From Planctomycetota bacterium (GTDB lineage Bacteria > Planctomycetota > UBA1135 > UBA2386), in the NCBI GenBank assembly GCA_016793305.1, contig JAEUHU010000517.1, forward strand, positions 1-6,915: a DNA stretch of 6,915 bases, given 5' to 3'. A model generated the notes under the pieces. That model had not been told where the DNA came from. It saw only the letters and a program-made list of their open reading frames with translations, and did not search any database. Within the stretch, counting starts at the first letter, position 1. Each line of letters begins with the position of its first letter. The position numbers and the translations under genes were made by a program. Positions 1-6,300 of the stretch are shown piece by piece.

Positions 1-386
1 CCGCGGATGCGCGTCGTGCAGTAGGTCTTGAACTTGATGCCGCGGCTCAGGTCGAAGCCGTTGATCGCGTCCATCAGGCCGAACGTGCCGGCCGAGCTCA
101 GGTCGTCGACGTCGATCGACTTCGGCAGCGTCTGCAGCACGCGTTCGGCGATCGAACGCACGAGCGGCATGTGGTGCTCGATCAGCGTGTTGCGCAGGTT
201 CTCGTCGCGCGTGCGCTTGAACGTCTTCCAGATCACCTCGAGCTCCGACTCCGTCATCGGCCGCGGCTGCGTGCTCGGCGTCTGCGTGTTGGCGACGGCC
301 TTGGCGAGCTTGTTGTCGACGAGCTTGCTCGGCTTCGTCTGGGCGTTGCGGGGCGACGGACGGAGGGCGGCGGCGGACTTGGCCAT
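1..386 (-). CDS. FliA/WhiG-family RNA polymerase sigma factor, N-terminal part (cut by window edge)
   Basis: The first 128 residues of an alternative sigma-70-type factor are present; the gene continues beyond base 1. Residues 1-43 are a basic, low-complexity extension with no recognisable domain. Region 2 starts near residue 45 (TESELEVIWKTFKRTRDENL), followed by LIEHHMPLVRSIAERV (region 2.1), LPKSIDVDDLSSAGTFGLMDAI (2.2) and FDLSRGIKFKTYCTTRIR (2.3, with the aromatic residues expected to melt the -10 element). This resembles Streptomyces WhiG and Bacillus SigD more than housekeeping sigma or ECF factors, because the match spans the typical FliA region 2 with TRIRG at its end. FliA/WhiG factors direct core polymerase to flagellar, chemotaxis or sporulation promoters; which set applies here is unknown. 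ATG at 386 has a GGAG eight bases upstream. Its long leader carries a c-di-GMP aptamer, so it may be controlled by that messenger. Region 4 and the C-terminus cannot be seen. Confidence 0.9.
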   Translation of the reverse strand, partial: MAKSAAALRPSPRNAQTKPSKLVDNKLAKAVANTQTPSTQPRPMTESELEVIWKTFKRTRDENLRNTLIEHHMPLVRSIAERVLQTLPKSIDVDDLSSAGTFGLMDAINGFDLSRGIKFKTYCTTRIR

Positions 387-662
387 TTCAGGGCTCCAGC
401 AGGGCGATCGCGGGAAGGGAAGGGACGAACGGGACCGCCTCGGCATGATCGAGGCGGGGCTGGCTCCGATGGCTTCGATCCGGCTCGTCGGTGCATGCGG
501 CAGGGCATGAACCGGCGGCGGGGCCACGTTCCCTTCCCCAGGGTCGGCAGGCTGCCGACAGGCTGGAGGCTTTGACGATGGGTCGGTCGACGGGTGTGGA
601 GCGGCGGGCGCGCGGCAAGCAGCCGGGCGACGACGAGTACCACGGGTCGACGGACCGTCGCT
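387..662 (-). promoter_or_regulatory. Long structured 5' leader between the c-di-GMP aptamer and the sigma-factor start codon
   Basis: About 275 nt separate the aptamer from the sigma ATG, and I see no convincing gene in it. It holds three clear inverted repeats: CGACG-GAC-CGTCG (648-660, right after the aptamer), GTCGGC-AGGCT-GCCGAC (543-559), and an 8-bp stem CCGCCTCG/CGAGGCGG with a 7-nt loop (435-457). On the minus strand the last hairpin is followed by a pyrimidine-rich stretch, not a true U-run. A 7-nt element CTCCAGC (minus strand, 562-568) is perfectly complementary to GCTGGAG (minus strand, 394-400), which contains the sigma gene's Shine-Dalgarno bases. These could form the riboswitch's expression platform, but that is inference from base pairing only. 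Confidence 0.4.
435..457 (-). other. 8-bp hairpin in the sigma-factor leader
   Basis: A perfect inverted repeat, CCGCCTCG and CGAGGCGG around a 7-nt loop, lies about 50 nt upstream of the sigma-factor ATG. In the minus-strand transcript it is followed by a C/U-rich run (TCCCGTTCGTCCCTTCCC). It could act as a terminator or attenuator in the riboswitch leader, but there is no U-tract, so its role is unproven. Confidence 0.35.
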
Positions 663-764
663 TCATTTCGGGAACCAGGCTGCCATGGTCCGGCGGGAAC
701 CGGACCGAAGGCCCTATGGCTTTGCGTCCCCGACTTTCATCGGGTTTGCCGTTTCGAGAAGCTT
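663..764 (-). ncRNA. Cyclic-di-GMP-I (GEMM-I) riboswitch aptamer
   Basis: Read on the minus strand, the segment has the signature blocks of the GEMM-I aptamer in order. GGCAAACC (743-750) is followed by a stem CCCGA/TCGGG capped by a GAAA tetraloop (735-738). Next comes the near-invariant GGGACGCAAAGCC (718-730). A second arm follows, formed by GCCAT/ATGGC (716-720 with 682-686) leading into a 7-bp hairpin GGTCCGG/CCGGACC with a 6-nt loop (687-706). The conserved 3' segment GCAGCCTGGTTCCCGAAAT (665-683) closes it, matching the GGTAGC...GGTTACCGA block of the Vibrio Vc2 aptamer. A closing P1 can form from CTTCTCG and CGA-AAT-GAAG. Known members bind c-di-GMP and switch transcription or translation of the downstream gene. 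Here the next gene on the strand is the FliA/WhiG-family sigma factor. End positions are approximate. Confidence 0.88.
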
Positions 765-810
765 CTTGGTGGGAGCCAGAACACCAAAGAACGAGACTCC
801 GCGGGGAGTC
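764..810 (-). other. Two hairpins directly upstream of the aptamer
   Basis: GACTCC-GCGG-GGAGTC (795-810) is a perfect 6-bp stem with a 4-nt loop. Next to it, TTGGTG/CACCAA elements (765-786) can pair across about 10 nt. Both would lie at the 5' end of the leader if transcription starts near 815. They may be 5' structure, or pairing partners that compete with aptamer P1 (the AGAAGCTTCT palindrome overlaps the 5' strand of P1). No function is shown. Confidence 0.3.
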
Positions 811-894
811 GGTGGCCCATGATCGGCCGGACCTGAGGAGAGATTGAGTCCTGCCTGTGGAGAATCTTGAGAGGATTCCGCAACCTACAGTCGA

Positions 895-949
895 TAAACG
901 GGTTGCGACCCGAGATTTTCTCGGCCTGGCGACTCCGGGTGGCCCGGAG
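895..949 (-). terminator. Tandem hairpins downstream of apt, probable transcription end
   Basis: Three stems sit just past the apt stop codon on the minus strand: CTCCGGG-CCA-CCCGGAG (933-949, starting 4 nt after the stop), CCGAGA-AAA-TCTCGG (910-924) and CGGGT-CGCA-ACCCG (899-912, overlapping and competing with the second). The last is followed on the minus strand by TTTATCG, a short U-rich tail. Together they are the best intrinsic-terminator candidate in the window and would separate the apt transcript from the riboswitch-sigma unit. Confidence 0.5.
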
Positions 950-952
950 GGG

Positions 953-1465
953 TCACTTCACGACGACCAGCGCCTCGACCTTGTGCTTGCCGAGCCGCGG
1001 CCGGCCGGGCAGGAAGCCAAGCTCGACCACGAACGCGCAGCCGGCGACCACGCCGCCGCAGCTCTCGACCAGCTGGCAGGCGGCCCCCATGGTGCCGCCG
1101 GTTGCCAGCAGGTCGTCGACCAGCAGCACCCGTTCCCCCTTCCGCACCGCGTCCTGGTGGATCTCGACGGCGTCGGTGCCGTACTCGAGCACGTATTCGA
1201 CGCGGTTGGTCTTCCACGGCAGCTTGCCGGGCTTGCGCACCGGCACGAACCCGACGCCGAGCCGCATCGCCAGCGGCACGCCGAACAGGAACCCGCGCGA
1301 CTCGATCGCCGCGATCTTGTCGACCTTGCCGAACGACAGCTTCGCCAGCTGGTCGATCGCCGCTTGCATCGCCGCCGGCGATGCGAGCATCGGGGTGATG
1401 TCCTTGAACAGGATGCCCGGCTTCGGGAAGTCCGGCACGTCGCGGAGGAACTTGGCGAGGTCCAT
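953..1465 (-). CDS. apt: Adenine phosphoribosyltransferase
   Basis: The 170-residue cytosolic enzyme joins adenine and PRPP to give AMP and pyrophosphate in purine salvage. Family marks run the full length: PDFPKPGILFKDITPML at residues 11-27, AAIESRGFLFGVPLA at 52-66, VGFVPVRKPGKLP at 71-83 (the flexible catalytic-loop region follows), EYGTDAVEIH at 94-103, and the PRPP-binding loop VLLVDDLLATGGT at 113-125 with its paired Asp residues. The ATG at 1465 gives an N-terminus (MDLAKFLRDVPDFPKPG) matching the short Bacillus-type Apt and the usual length. An in-frame TTG at 1519 with AGGA seven bases upstream would add 18 residues of non-conserved sequence; I consider it less likely, although the ATG itself lacks a clear Shine-Dalgarno. 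It is 162 bases downstream of the unrecognised 170-residue gene and followed by terminator-like hairpins, so it is probably monocistronic or second in a two-gene unit. Confidence 0.96.
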   Translation of the reverse strand: MDLAKFLRDVPDFPKPGILFKDITPMLASPAAMQAAIDQLAKLSFGKVDKIAAIESRGFLFGVPLAMRLGVGFVPVRKPGKLPWKTNRVEYVLEYGTDAVEIHQDAVRKGERVLLVDDLLATGGTMGAACQLVESCGGVVAGCAFVVELGFLPGRPRLGKHKVEALVVVK

Positions 1466-1627
1466 GCGGAGGCGGAGCGTAGCGCCGGGGCCGTGGCCGG
1501 GCGATGTGATGCTGCTCAAGCCGAATCCTGCGGTTTGCGAGCTCGCCCTGCCCTGGCGCCGGCGCGCCGTGGCGTACCGCGAAAGCGCCTTTGCCTTGCT
1601 GGACCGGCGATTGCTTTCCCCCGCGAG

Positions 1628-2140
1628 TCAGAACGGATCCCAGCCGATGCGGTCCTGCTCGATGGGACCGAACGCATCCTCGTAGATCGCATTGCCGGTC
1701 CTCGGGTTCTTGGCCCGCAGTCCCGGGATGTAGATCTGGATGGCGTCATGGGCCGGCACCCAGGACCGATGGTCGTCGTCTCGCCGCGTGTCGAAGGTCT
1801 GGATGGTGCCGAGGCCCACGTAGGCGAGCAGGGGCTCGCGGAGCATGGCGCGCACCACGATGTCCACCTTGCCTCTCCAGCGGCGGGCGATGGCCAGGCT
1901 CTGGCGGGCCATGGTCGAAAGGTGGGTACCGCTGCGCTTGCTGCGCTGCTGGATCGTGGCGAACGTGTCGACGCTCATCCACCACGCACCGCTGACGATC
2001 TGTTCGCGCTGCTGACGGCGGCCGTCGACCATCGAGTGTGCGAAGCGATAGTAGTACCGACCGACCGTCAGCAGTTCTTCGCGCTTCACGATCATGCCGG
2101 AGGTCGGCCGTACCATGTGTTTGGCGTTCAAGGCGTCCAT
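1628..2140 (-). CDS. Unrecognised 170-residue protein
   Basis: I do not recognise this family. The reading frame is open much further upstream (to 3346), but only the last 170 codons look protein-like; the upstream part is Arg/Pro-rich and overlaps other genes, so I place the start at ATG 2140. Met at residues 9 and 16 are alternatives, and no start has a strong Shine-Dalgarno. There is no signal peptide and no clear membrane span. The N-terminal third has an aromatic cluster VGRYYYRF (residues 26-33) and GAWW (51-54). The middle is basic (SKRSGTHLSTMARQSLAIARRWRGK, residues 67-91), and the C-terminus is acidic and aromatic (AIYEDAFGPIEQDRIGWDPF, 151-170). Low-bias composition and mixed hydrophobic spacing suggest a soluble globular protein. 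It lies between a small exported-protein gene and apt on the same strand, with gaps of 110 and 162 bases. Confidence 0.7.
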   Translation of the reverse strand: MDALNAKHMVRPTSGMIVKREELLTVGRYYYRFAHSMVDGRRQQREQIVSGAWWMSVDTFATIQQRSKRSGTHLSTMARQSLAIARRWRGKVDIVVRAMLREPLLAYVGLGTIQTFDTRRDDDHRSWVPAHDAIQIYIPGLRAKNPRTGNAIYEDAFGPIEQDRIGWDPF

Positions 2141-2250
2141 GGGAAGCGCTCGTCTGGCTGGGGGCTCTGGCAGTGGGTGGCGGTTCGGGATCGTTCGGGT
2201 TGGGCAGTCCTGGCAAGGCACCGGCCGCTGCGGGTGCTGCTCGGTCGCGT

Positions 2251-2523
2251 TCACGCGAAGCGGCAGACCCAGCAGCGCAGCATCGGGTCGTGCTGGACCA
2301 TCGCGCGCACGCCGGCCTGCTCGAGCTTCCACTGGAAGGCGTAGGCCGCATCTCGGCTCGCGAACGAACGGGAGCCCAGCGCGAGCCAGCGCTGCACGGC
2401 CGGGTCGGCCGGCTGGGCCTGCTCGACGGGGGCCGGCTGTGCCGGCGGGGCGACGCGCACGACGTCGTGGTCGGCGGACGCGGCGAAGGAGGCGAGCAGG
2501 GCGGGCAGGGCGAGCAGCTTCAT
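2251..2523 (-). CDS. Small exported protein, SPOR-like C-terminal motif, paralog of the plus-strand gene at 2813
   Basis: 90 residues. An N-terminal signal peptide (MKLLALPALLASFAASA, cleavage probably after one of the Ala residues) precedes a Pro/Ala/Gln-rich linker (about residues 24-42) and a 39-residue C-terminal module, residues 52-90, starting RSFASRDAAYAFQWKLEQAG and ending DPMLRCWVCRFA. The module aligns without gaps to residues 46-84 of the divergent neighbour, with 14 identical positions including R-S-F-A, F, G, V, D-P, W-V-C and F. The pattern of RSFA, then an amphipathic helix, then a Gly and a beta-strand is reminiscent of SPOR-type peptidoglycan-binding repeats, but it is shorter and I treat that as a guess. 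Start: GGAG six bases before ATG 2523. A palindrome GCGATC-N4-GATCGC lies in its leader (2545-2560). Likely location is the periplasm or cell surface. Confidence 0.75.
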   Translation of the reverse strand: MKLLALPALLASFAASADHDVVRVAPPAQPAPVEQAQPADPAVQRWLALGSRSFASRDAAYAFQWKLEQAGVRAMVQHDPMLRCWVCRFA

Positions 2524-2812
2524 GGTTGGCTCCGGTCGGTGGGGGCGATCGGGGGATCGCGACGAGGAGCCTTGGCGGGGGTGGGGGTGGGCTTACCGGC
2601 GGTGGGTCGGTTCCTGGGCGGCGGAGCCGAGGGAGCCCTGCAGTACAGAGGTGCGGGTGTCCGGGCATGGGGTGGCGCTCCCCGGGTCGGCGGGTTCGCG
2701 GGGGAATCTGGGCCTCGTCGGTAAGGGCCTCGACGTGCCGGGCAAGGACGGGTGTCGCGCGCAGCTCCCCTGAGCGGCGCGAACCACCCTCAAACGAATC
2801 CTGGAGATGACC
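2524..2812. promoter_or_regulatory. Divergent intergenic region between two paralogous exported-protein genes
   Basis: This 289-base region must hold the promoters of both flanking genes. I find no clear -35/-10 pair for either. It has many runs of G on the plus strand, notably G5-T-G5-T-G3 with a further GGG nearby (2577-2606), which could form a G-quadruplex, and the palindrome at 2545-2560. Open frames crossing it are Arg/Pro/Gly-rich and look like shadows, so I assign no gene. Confidence 0.4.
2545..2560. promoter_or_regulatory. Palindrome GCGATC-GGGG-GATCGC, possible operator
   Basis: A perfect 6-bp inverted repeat with a 4-nt spacer lies 11 bases upstream of the Shine-Dalgarno of the gene ending at 2251. 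It could be a repressor site or a leader hairpin for that gene. No second copy was seen upstream of the divergent paralog, so shared control through it is not supported. Confidence 0.25.
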
Positions 2813-3067
2813 ATGAAACTCTTCGCCCTCCCCGTCCTGTTCGCCGCGGTGCTGACCGCGAACGTCTCGGCCGCCGCCCCGGTGGCCATCACCCCGGTCG
2901 TCGCGGCAGCGGCGGTCGAAGTCCTCGAGCCGGCCGTCGGTGGCTGGCGGTCCTTCGCGACCGCGGCGCAGGCGAACCACTTCGCCTTCCTGATGCGCCG
3001 CCAGGGCTACTGCACGAACGTGTTCTACGACCCGTATGCGTGCTGGTGGGTCTGCGAGTTCTTCTGA
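2813..3067 (+). CDS. Small exported protein, paralog of the minus-strand gene at 2251-2523
   Basis: 84 residues. The signal peptide (MKLFALPVLFAAVLTANVSA) matches the neighbour's in position and sequence. An Ala/Val-rich linker follows, then a C-terminal module at residues 46-84 beginning RSFATAAQANHFAFLMRRQG and ending DPYACWWVCEFF. Cys81 of the W-V-C triplet is shared with the paralog; Cys67 and Cys77 are not, so a disulfide is possible but not conserved across the pair. I choose ATG 2813 over ATG 2807: GGAG (2803-2806) is six bases before 2813 but abuts 2807, the six-base spacing equals that of the paralog, and the product then aligns from residue 1. The role is unknown; the predicted location is outside the cytoplasmic membrane. 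A hairpin 46 bases after the stop may end the transcript. Confidence 0.78.
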   Translation: MKLFALPVLFAAVLTANVSAAAPVAITPVVAAAAVEVLEPAVGGWRSFATAAQANHFAFLMRRQGYCTNVFYDPYACWWVCEFF

Positions 3068-3113
3068 TCGCAGCGTGTGAGCCGAGCAAGGGAACGAGAC
3101 GACGACGGCCCCT

Positions 3114-3133
3114 GCTGGACCTGCGGGTCCAGC
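3114..3133 (+). terminator. Terminator-like hairpin after the plus-strand exported-protein gene
   Basis: GCTGGACC-TGCG-GGTCCAGC is a perfect 8-bp stem with a UNCG-like tetraloop (UGCG), 46 bases after the stop codon. There is no U-run behind it, so it could act as a 3' stabilising hairpin or a Rho-assisted end instead of a classic intrinsic terminator. Confidence 0.4.
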
Positions 3134-3281
3134 GAGGTGGCGCGTCGTTACGAGGGCACTCGCCCTGGTCCGCCTCGACGCGCTCCACACGAGGCAGGTG
3201 TCGACACGTGCACCCAACCAGTCTCGGGGAGAACGTCGAGTCCTCGGCCATCCAGAGCGCGTCGCGCAACTCGCCGTGACT

Positions 3282-3305
3282 GGGCGCCTGCCGGAGGGGG
3301 CGCCC
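3282..3305 (-). terminator. Weak hairpin downstream of the kinase gene
   Basis: GGGCGCC and GGCGCCC (7-bp stem, 10-nt loop) lie about 70 bases past the kinase stop on the minus strand. The repeat is purely G/C and lacks a U-tract, so it is only a possible transcript end. Confidence 0.2.
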
Positions 3306-3373
3306 CGATCGTCAGCAACCCTACGACGCCACCGAGCGACATGCATGCGAGGTGACGACGGAGTCTCAGGACT

Positions 3374-6300
3374 TCAGGGCGCGATGGTCCTTGCGGGGCG
3401 CAGGCCCAGATTGCCGGTGCGGACCGAAGATGCGCCGGCGAAGCGACCGGCGGATCGCGCGCTCACGGCCGAGAAGTTGTAGCTGCCGCCACGGCGGCAG
3501 CGGGCGGCGAAGGGGGAGCCGACAGATCGGAGCCCGTCGCCCGCACGTTCGCTGCCGTAGTCCCCATACCAGTCGAGGCACGTCTCGAACACGTTGCCGT
3601 GCACGTCGTGGAGCCCGAACCCGTTCGCGGCGAAGGTGCCGACCGGTGCGTGGACCACGTGACCATCGCGCCAGGACTCGCTGTTGCCCCACTGCGGCGC
3701 AGCCGCCTTGGCTGCTGCATCCGCCACGTTGGCGACCCTGCGGAGCTGTTCGAAGTCGACGTTCCACACCGTCTTCGTCCCACCCCGGCACCCGTACTCC
3801 CACTGCGCCTCCGTCGGCAGCACCAAGCCGTTCCGCCTCAGAAGGCGGTCGCACATCGACCAGTCCACCTGCTCCACGGGGTTCGCCAACGTGATCCGGT
3901 TGCCACCGATGTCCTGGCCAGCCTTGAAGTTGCTCGGATACCGGAACTCGGAATCCCACGTCCACAGCCGCGCCCACTGCCCCTGCGTGAGCTCGTGCCG
4001 CGCCAACAGGAACGGCGCCAACGTCACCTCGTGCAGCCACTCGTCGTCCCGGCGCTGCGGGTCGTAGAGCGGCGCGTTCGGGTCTTCGTTCTGCGAGCCC
4101 AACGTCACCCTGCCGCCTGGCAGCAGCACGAACACGATCCCCGAGCTGGCTTTCACCTCGATCGTGCCGTCTTCCTCGTGCGTCGGGATCACGATCTCCG
4201 TCGCCGCCTGCTCGCCATCCCAAGCACTGCGCAGGTCGTAGAACTCCCACAGCTTCGTCACCGGGTTCATGCCGATCGGCACCAACCCCATCTGCGGCGA
4301 CAAGTCGATCTGCGCTTCGCGATACAGTTCGCTCGCCGTGACCCCGTCGGCGCGCTGGATCGCCCGCCGCGCCTCCGCCCAACGCTCGCGGTGCGATGTG
4401 AGCGACGCCGCCTCGACCTGCTGCGCCCACGTGAGCCGTTGCGCCACATCGACTCGCTCCTCGGCCTCCATCGAGTCGAGCCCCGCCAGAACGTCGACCA
4501 GGGCGTTGTGCAGGAACTGCGCGGAACGGCCCTCCTCGTCACCACCGAACGTCCACGTGCGACGCACGGACACCTTCGCGTCCAGCTCCGCCAGCTCTTT
4601 CTCCGCCACGGCGAGACGCGTCGGCGCCTCGGCGATCGCGGCCTCGATCGCGCGCTGGTGGGCGAGACAGGTCGCGCGTTCCCTCGCCGGCGCCTTCGCC
4701 AACGCCTCCGCCGCACGTTGCCTCGCCTCGTCGTCATGGCCGTTGGCCAATGCCGCCCACGCCAACGTGTAGAGGAACTGGAAATCCCCGTCTTGCCCAG
4801 CAGCCTTCGCCACTGCCGCCCGCGCCGCGATCAGGCCCGCGGCTTCCTCGCCGAACGCCGTGCGCTCCACCTTGTCGCTGCCCGGTTCTTCGGGTGCGAC
4901 CCGCTGCCATGCGAACGAATTCAGCGTCGAGGCATTCGCGTTCTTCAGTACGGCCGGTAGCTCGGGCAACTCCTCCTTGCCGGTACCCTCTCGAATCGCC
5001 TGGGCGCGGCGAAGGGACGCCACCAGCTGCTGCTGCCGCTCGAGAACCGGCCACTCCGCCGCCGCCCGTCGATCCGCATCGACCTGCTCCACGGTCGGTG
5101 GGATCGCCTTGCGGCGCAGCTCCGCGATCGTCGCCTCGATCTGCGGCCGCTGCGCCAGCAGCTGCCCACAGTCGTTGTCCAGCCAACTCTGCAGCGCCGC
5201 CACCTTGTCGGGCCAGGCCGGCCATAAGCCATCCTGCTTCGCCAAGGCATCCTGCAGCCGCACGACCGCCGACAGCTGGTTGAACTGGCCCACCGCGCGG
5301 CCTCTCTCCGCAGCCAGCTCGGCGTTCGTCGATGCGGCCTGGTCCGCACGTCGGCGCTGCGTGAGTGCGTCCTCCTTCGCCTTGGTTTCGGCAGCAGCCA
5401 ACCTTGCGTTCTCCGTCGCCCGCTGGTTCGCCAACCGCTCGTTCTCGCCGGCGATCAGCGCGTAGTTCACGGCGACCACCGCCCCGACCACCGCGGTCAG
5501 CAGCACCGCCGATCCAGCCAGCACTTGTGCCCGATACCGCCGCACCAGCTTCCTCAGCCGGTACCCAGCACTCGGCGGCCCCGCCACCAGCGGCTCGTCG
5601 TCCAGATACCGCTGCAGATCCGCCGACAGCGCGTTGGCCGTCTCGTACCGTCGATTGCGCTCCTTCTCGAGCGCCTTCAACACCACCCAGTCGAGATCGC
5701 CGACCAGCGCCTTCTTCAGCGCCGACACGCTGACCCGGCGCGATTCCGCGATGGGAACCGCCTCGCCACCGAGCTTGGTGAGCTTCGTGCTCGGTTTCTC
5801 AGGTTCCACCACCCTCAGGATCCTCTGCATCTCCAGCATCCCCGCCGTCCGCAGCTCCGCGCCCGAGAACGGCAGCTCGCCGCACAGCAGCTGGTAGAGC
5901 ATCACCCCGAGCGAGTAGACGTCCGCCCGGGTGTCGATGTTCAGGTTGGTCGGGTCTGCCTGTTCCGGCGCCATGTACTCGGGCGTGCCGACGATCTGCC
6001 CCGCCTCGGTGAACAGCGTCGCCTCGACGAGCTTGCCACCCATCGCCTTGGCGAGCCCGAAGTCGATCACCTTCACCGACCGCTTGCCGCCGTCGTCGCT
6101 GACCAGCACGTTCCCCGGCTTCAGGTCGCGATGCACGACGCCCTTGTGGTGTGCGTGCTGCACGGCCGCACACACCTGCCGCATCAGCAGCAGCCGGTCC
6201 TTCAGGGACACTTTCTGGTCGTCGCAGTAGCGATCGAGCGGCACGCCTTTCACGAACTCCATCGCGAAGAACGGCTGACCGCGCTCTGTCGTGCCGCAGT

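Larger units (their letters stand above)
3068..3373. other. Intergenic region between converging genes, no gene seen
   Basis: The region lies between the end of the plus-strand exported-protein gene and the end of the minus-strand kinase gene. Open frames here are Arg-rich with no initiation signals or recognisable motifs. It contains two terminator-like hairpins, listed separately. Confidence 0.5.

Noticed and set aside
404..411. GCGATCGC octamer (HIP1-like palindrome)
   Set aside because: It is a single copy of an octamer expected by chance in GC-rich DNA; no array or over-representation was seen.
1466..1519. 18-residue N-terminal extension of Apt from TTG 1519
   Set aside because: There is an AGGA seven bases upstream, but the extension has no conserved residues and the ATG at 1465 gives the expected Apt start and length.
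857..2344. Long plus-strand open frame (495 codons) across apt and the 170-residue gene
   Set aside because: It is antisense to apt, which has unambiguous family motifs; the translation is rich in His, Arg, Asp and Leu as expected for the mirror of a GC-rich gene.
2141..3346. N-terminal extension of the 170-residue gene's frame to 572 codons
   Set aside because: The extension is Arg/Pro-rich without motifs, overlaps the 90-residue exported-protein gene in another frame and runs antisense to its paralog.
3599..4960. Plus-strand 453-codon frame, with a similar 396-codon frame at 5525-6715
   Set aside because: Both are antisense to the kinase, whose domains are intact over the whole length; their composition is that of antisense shadows.
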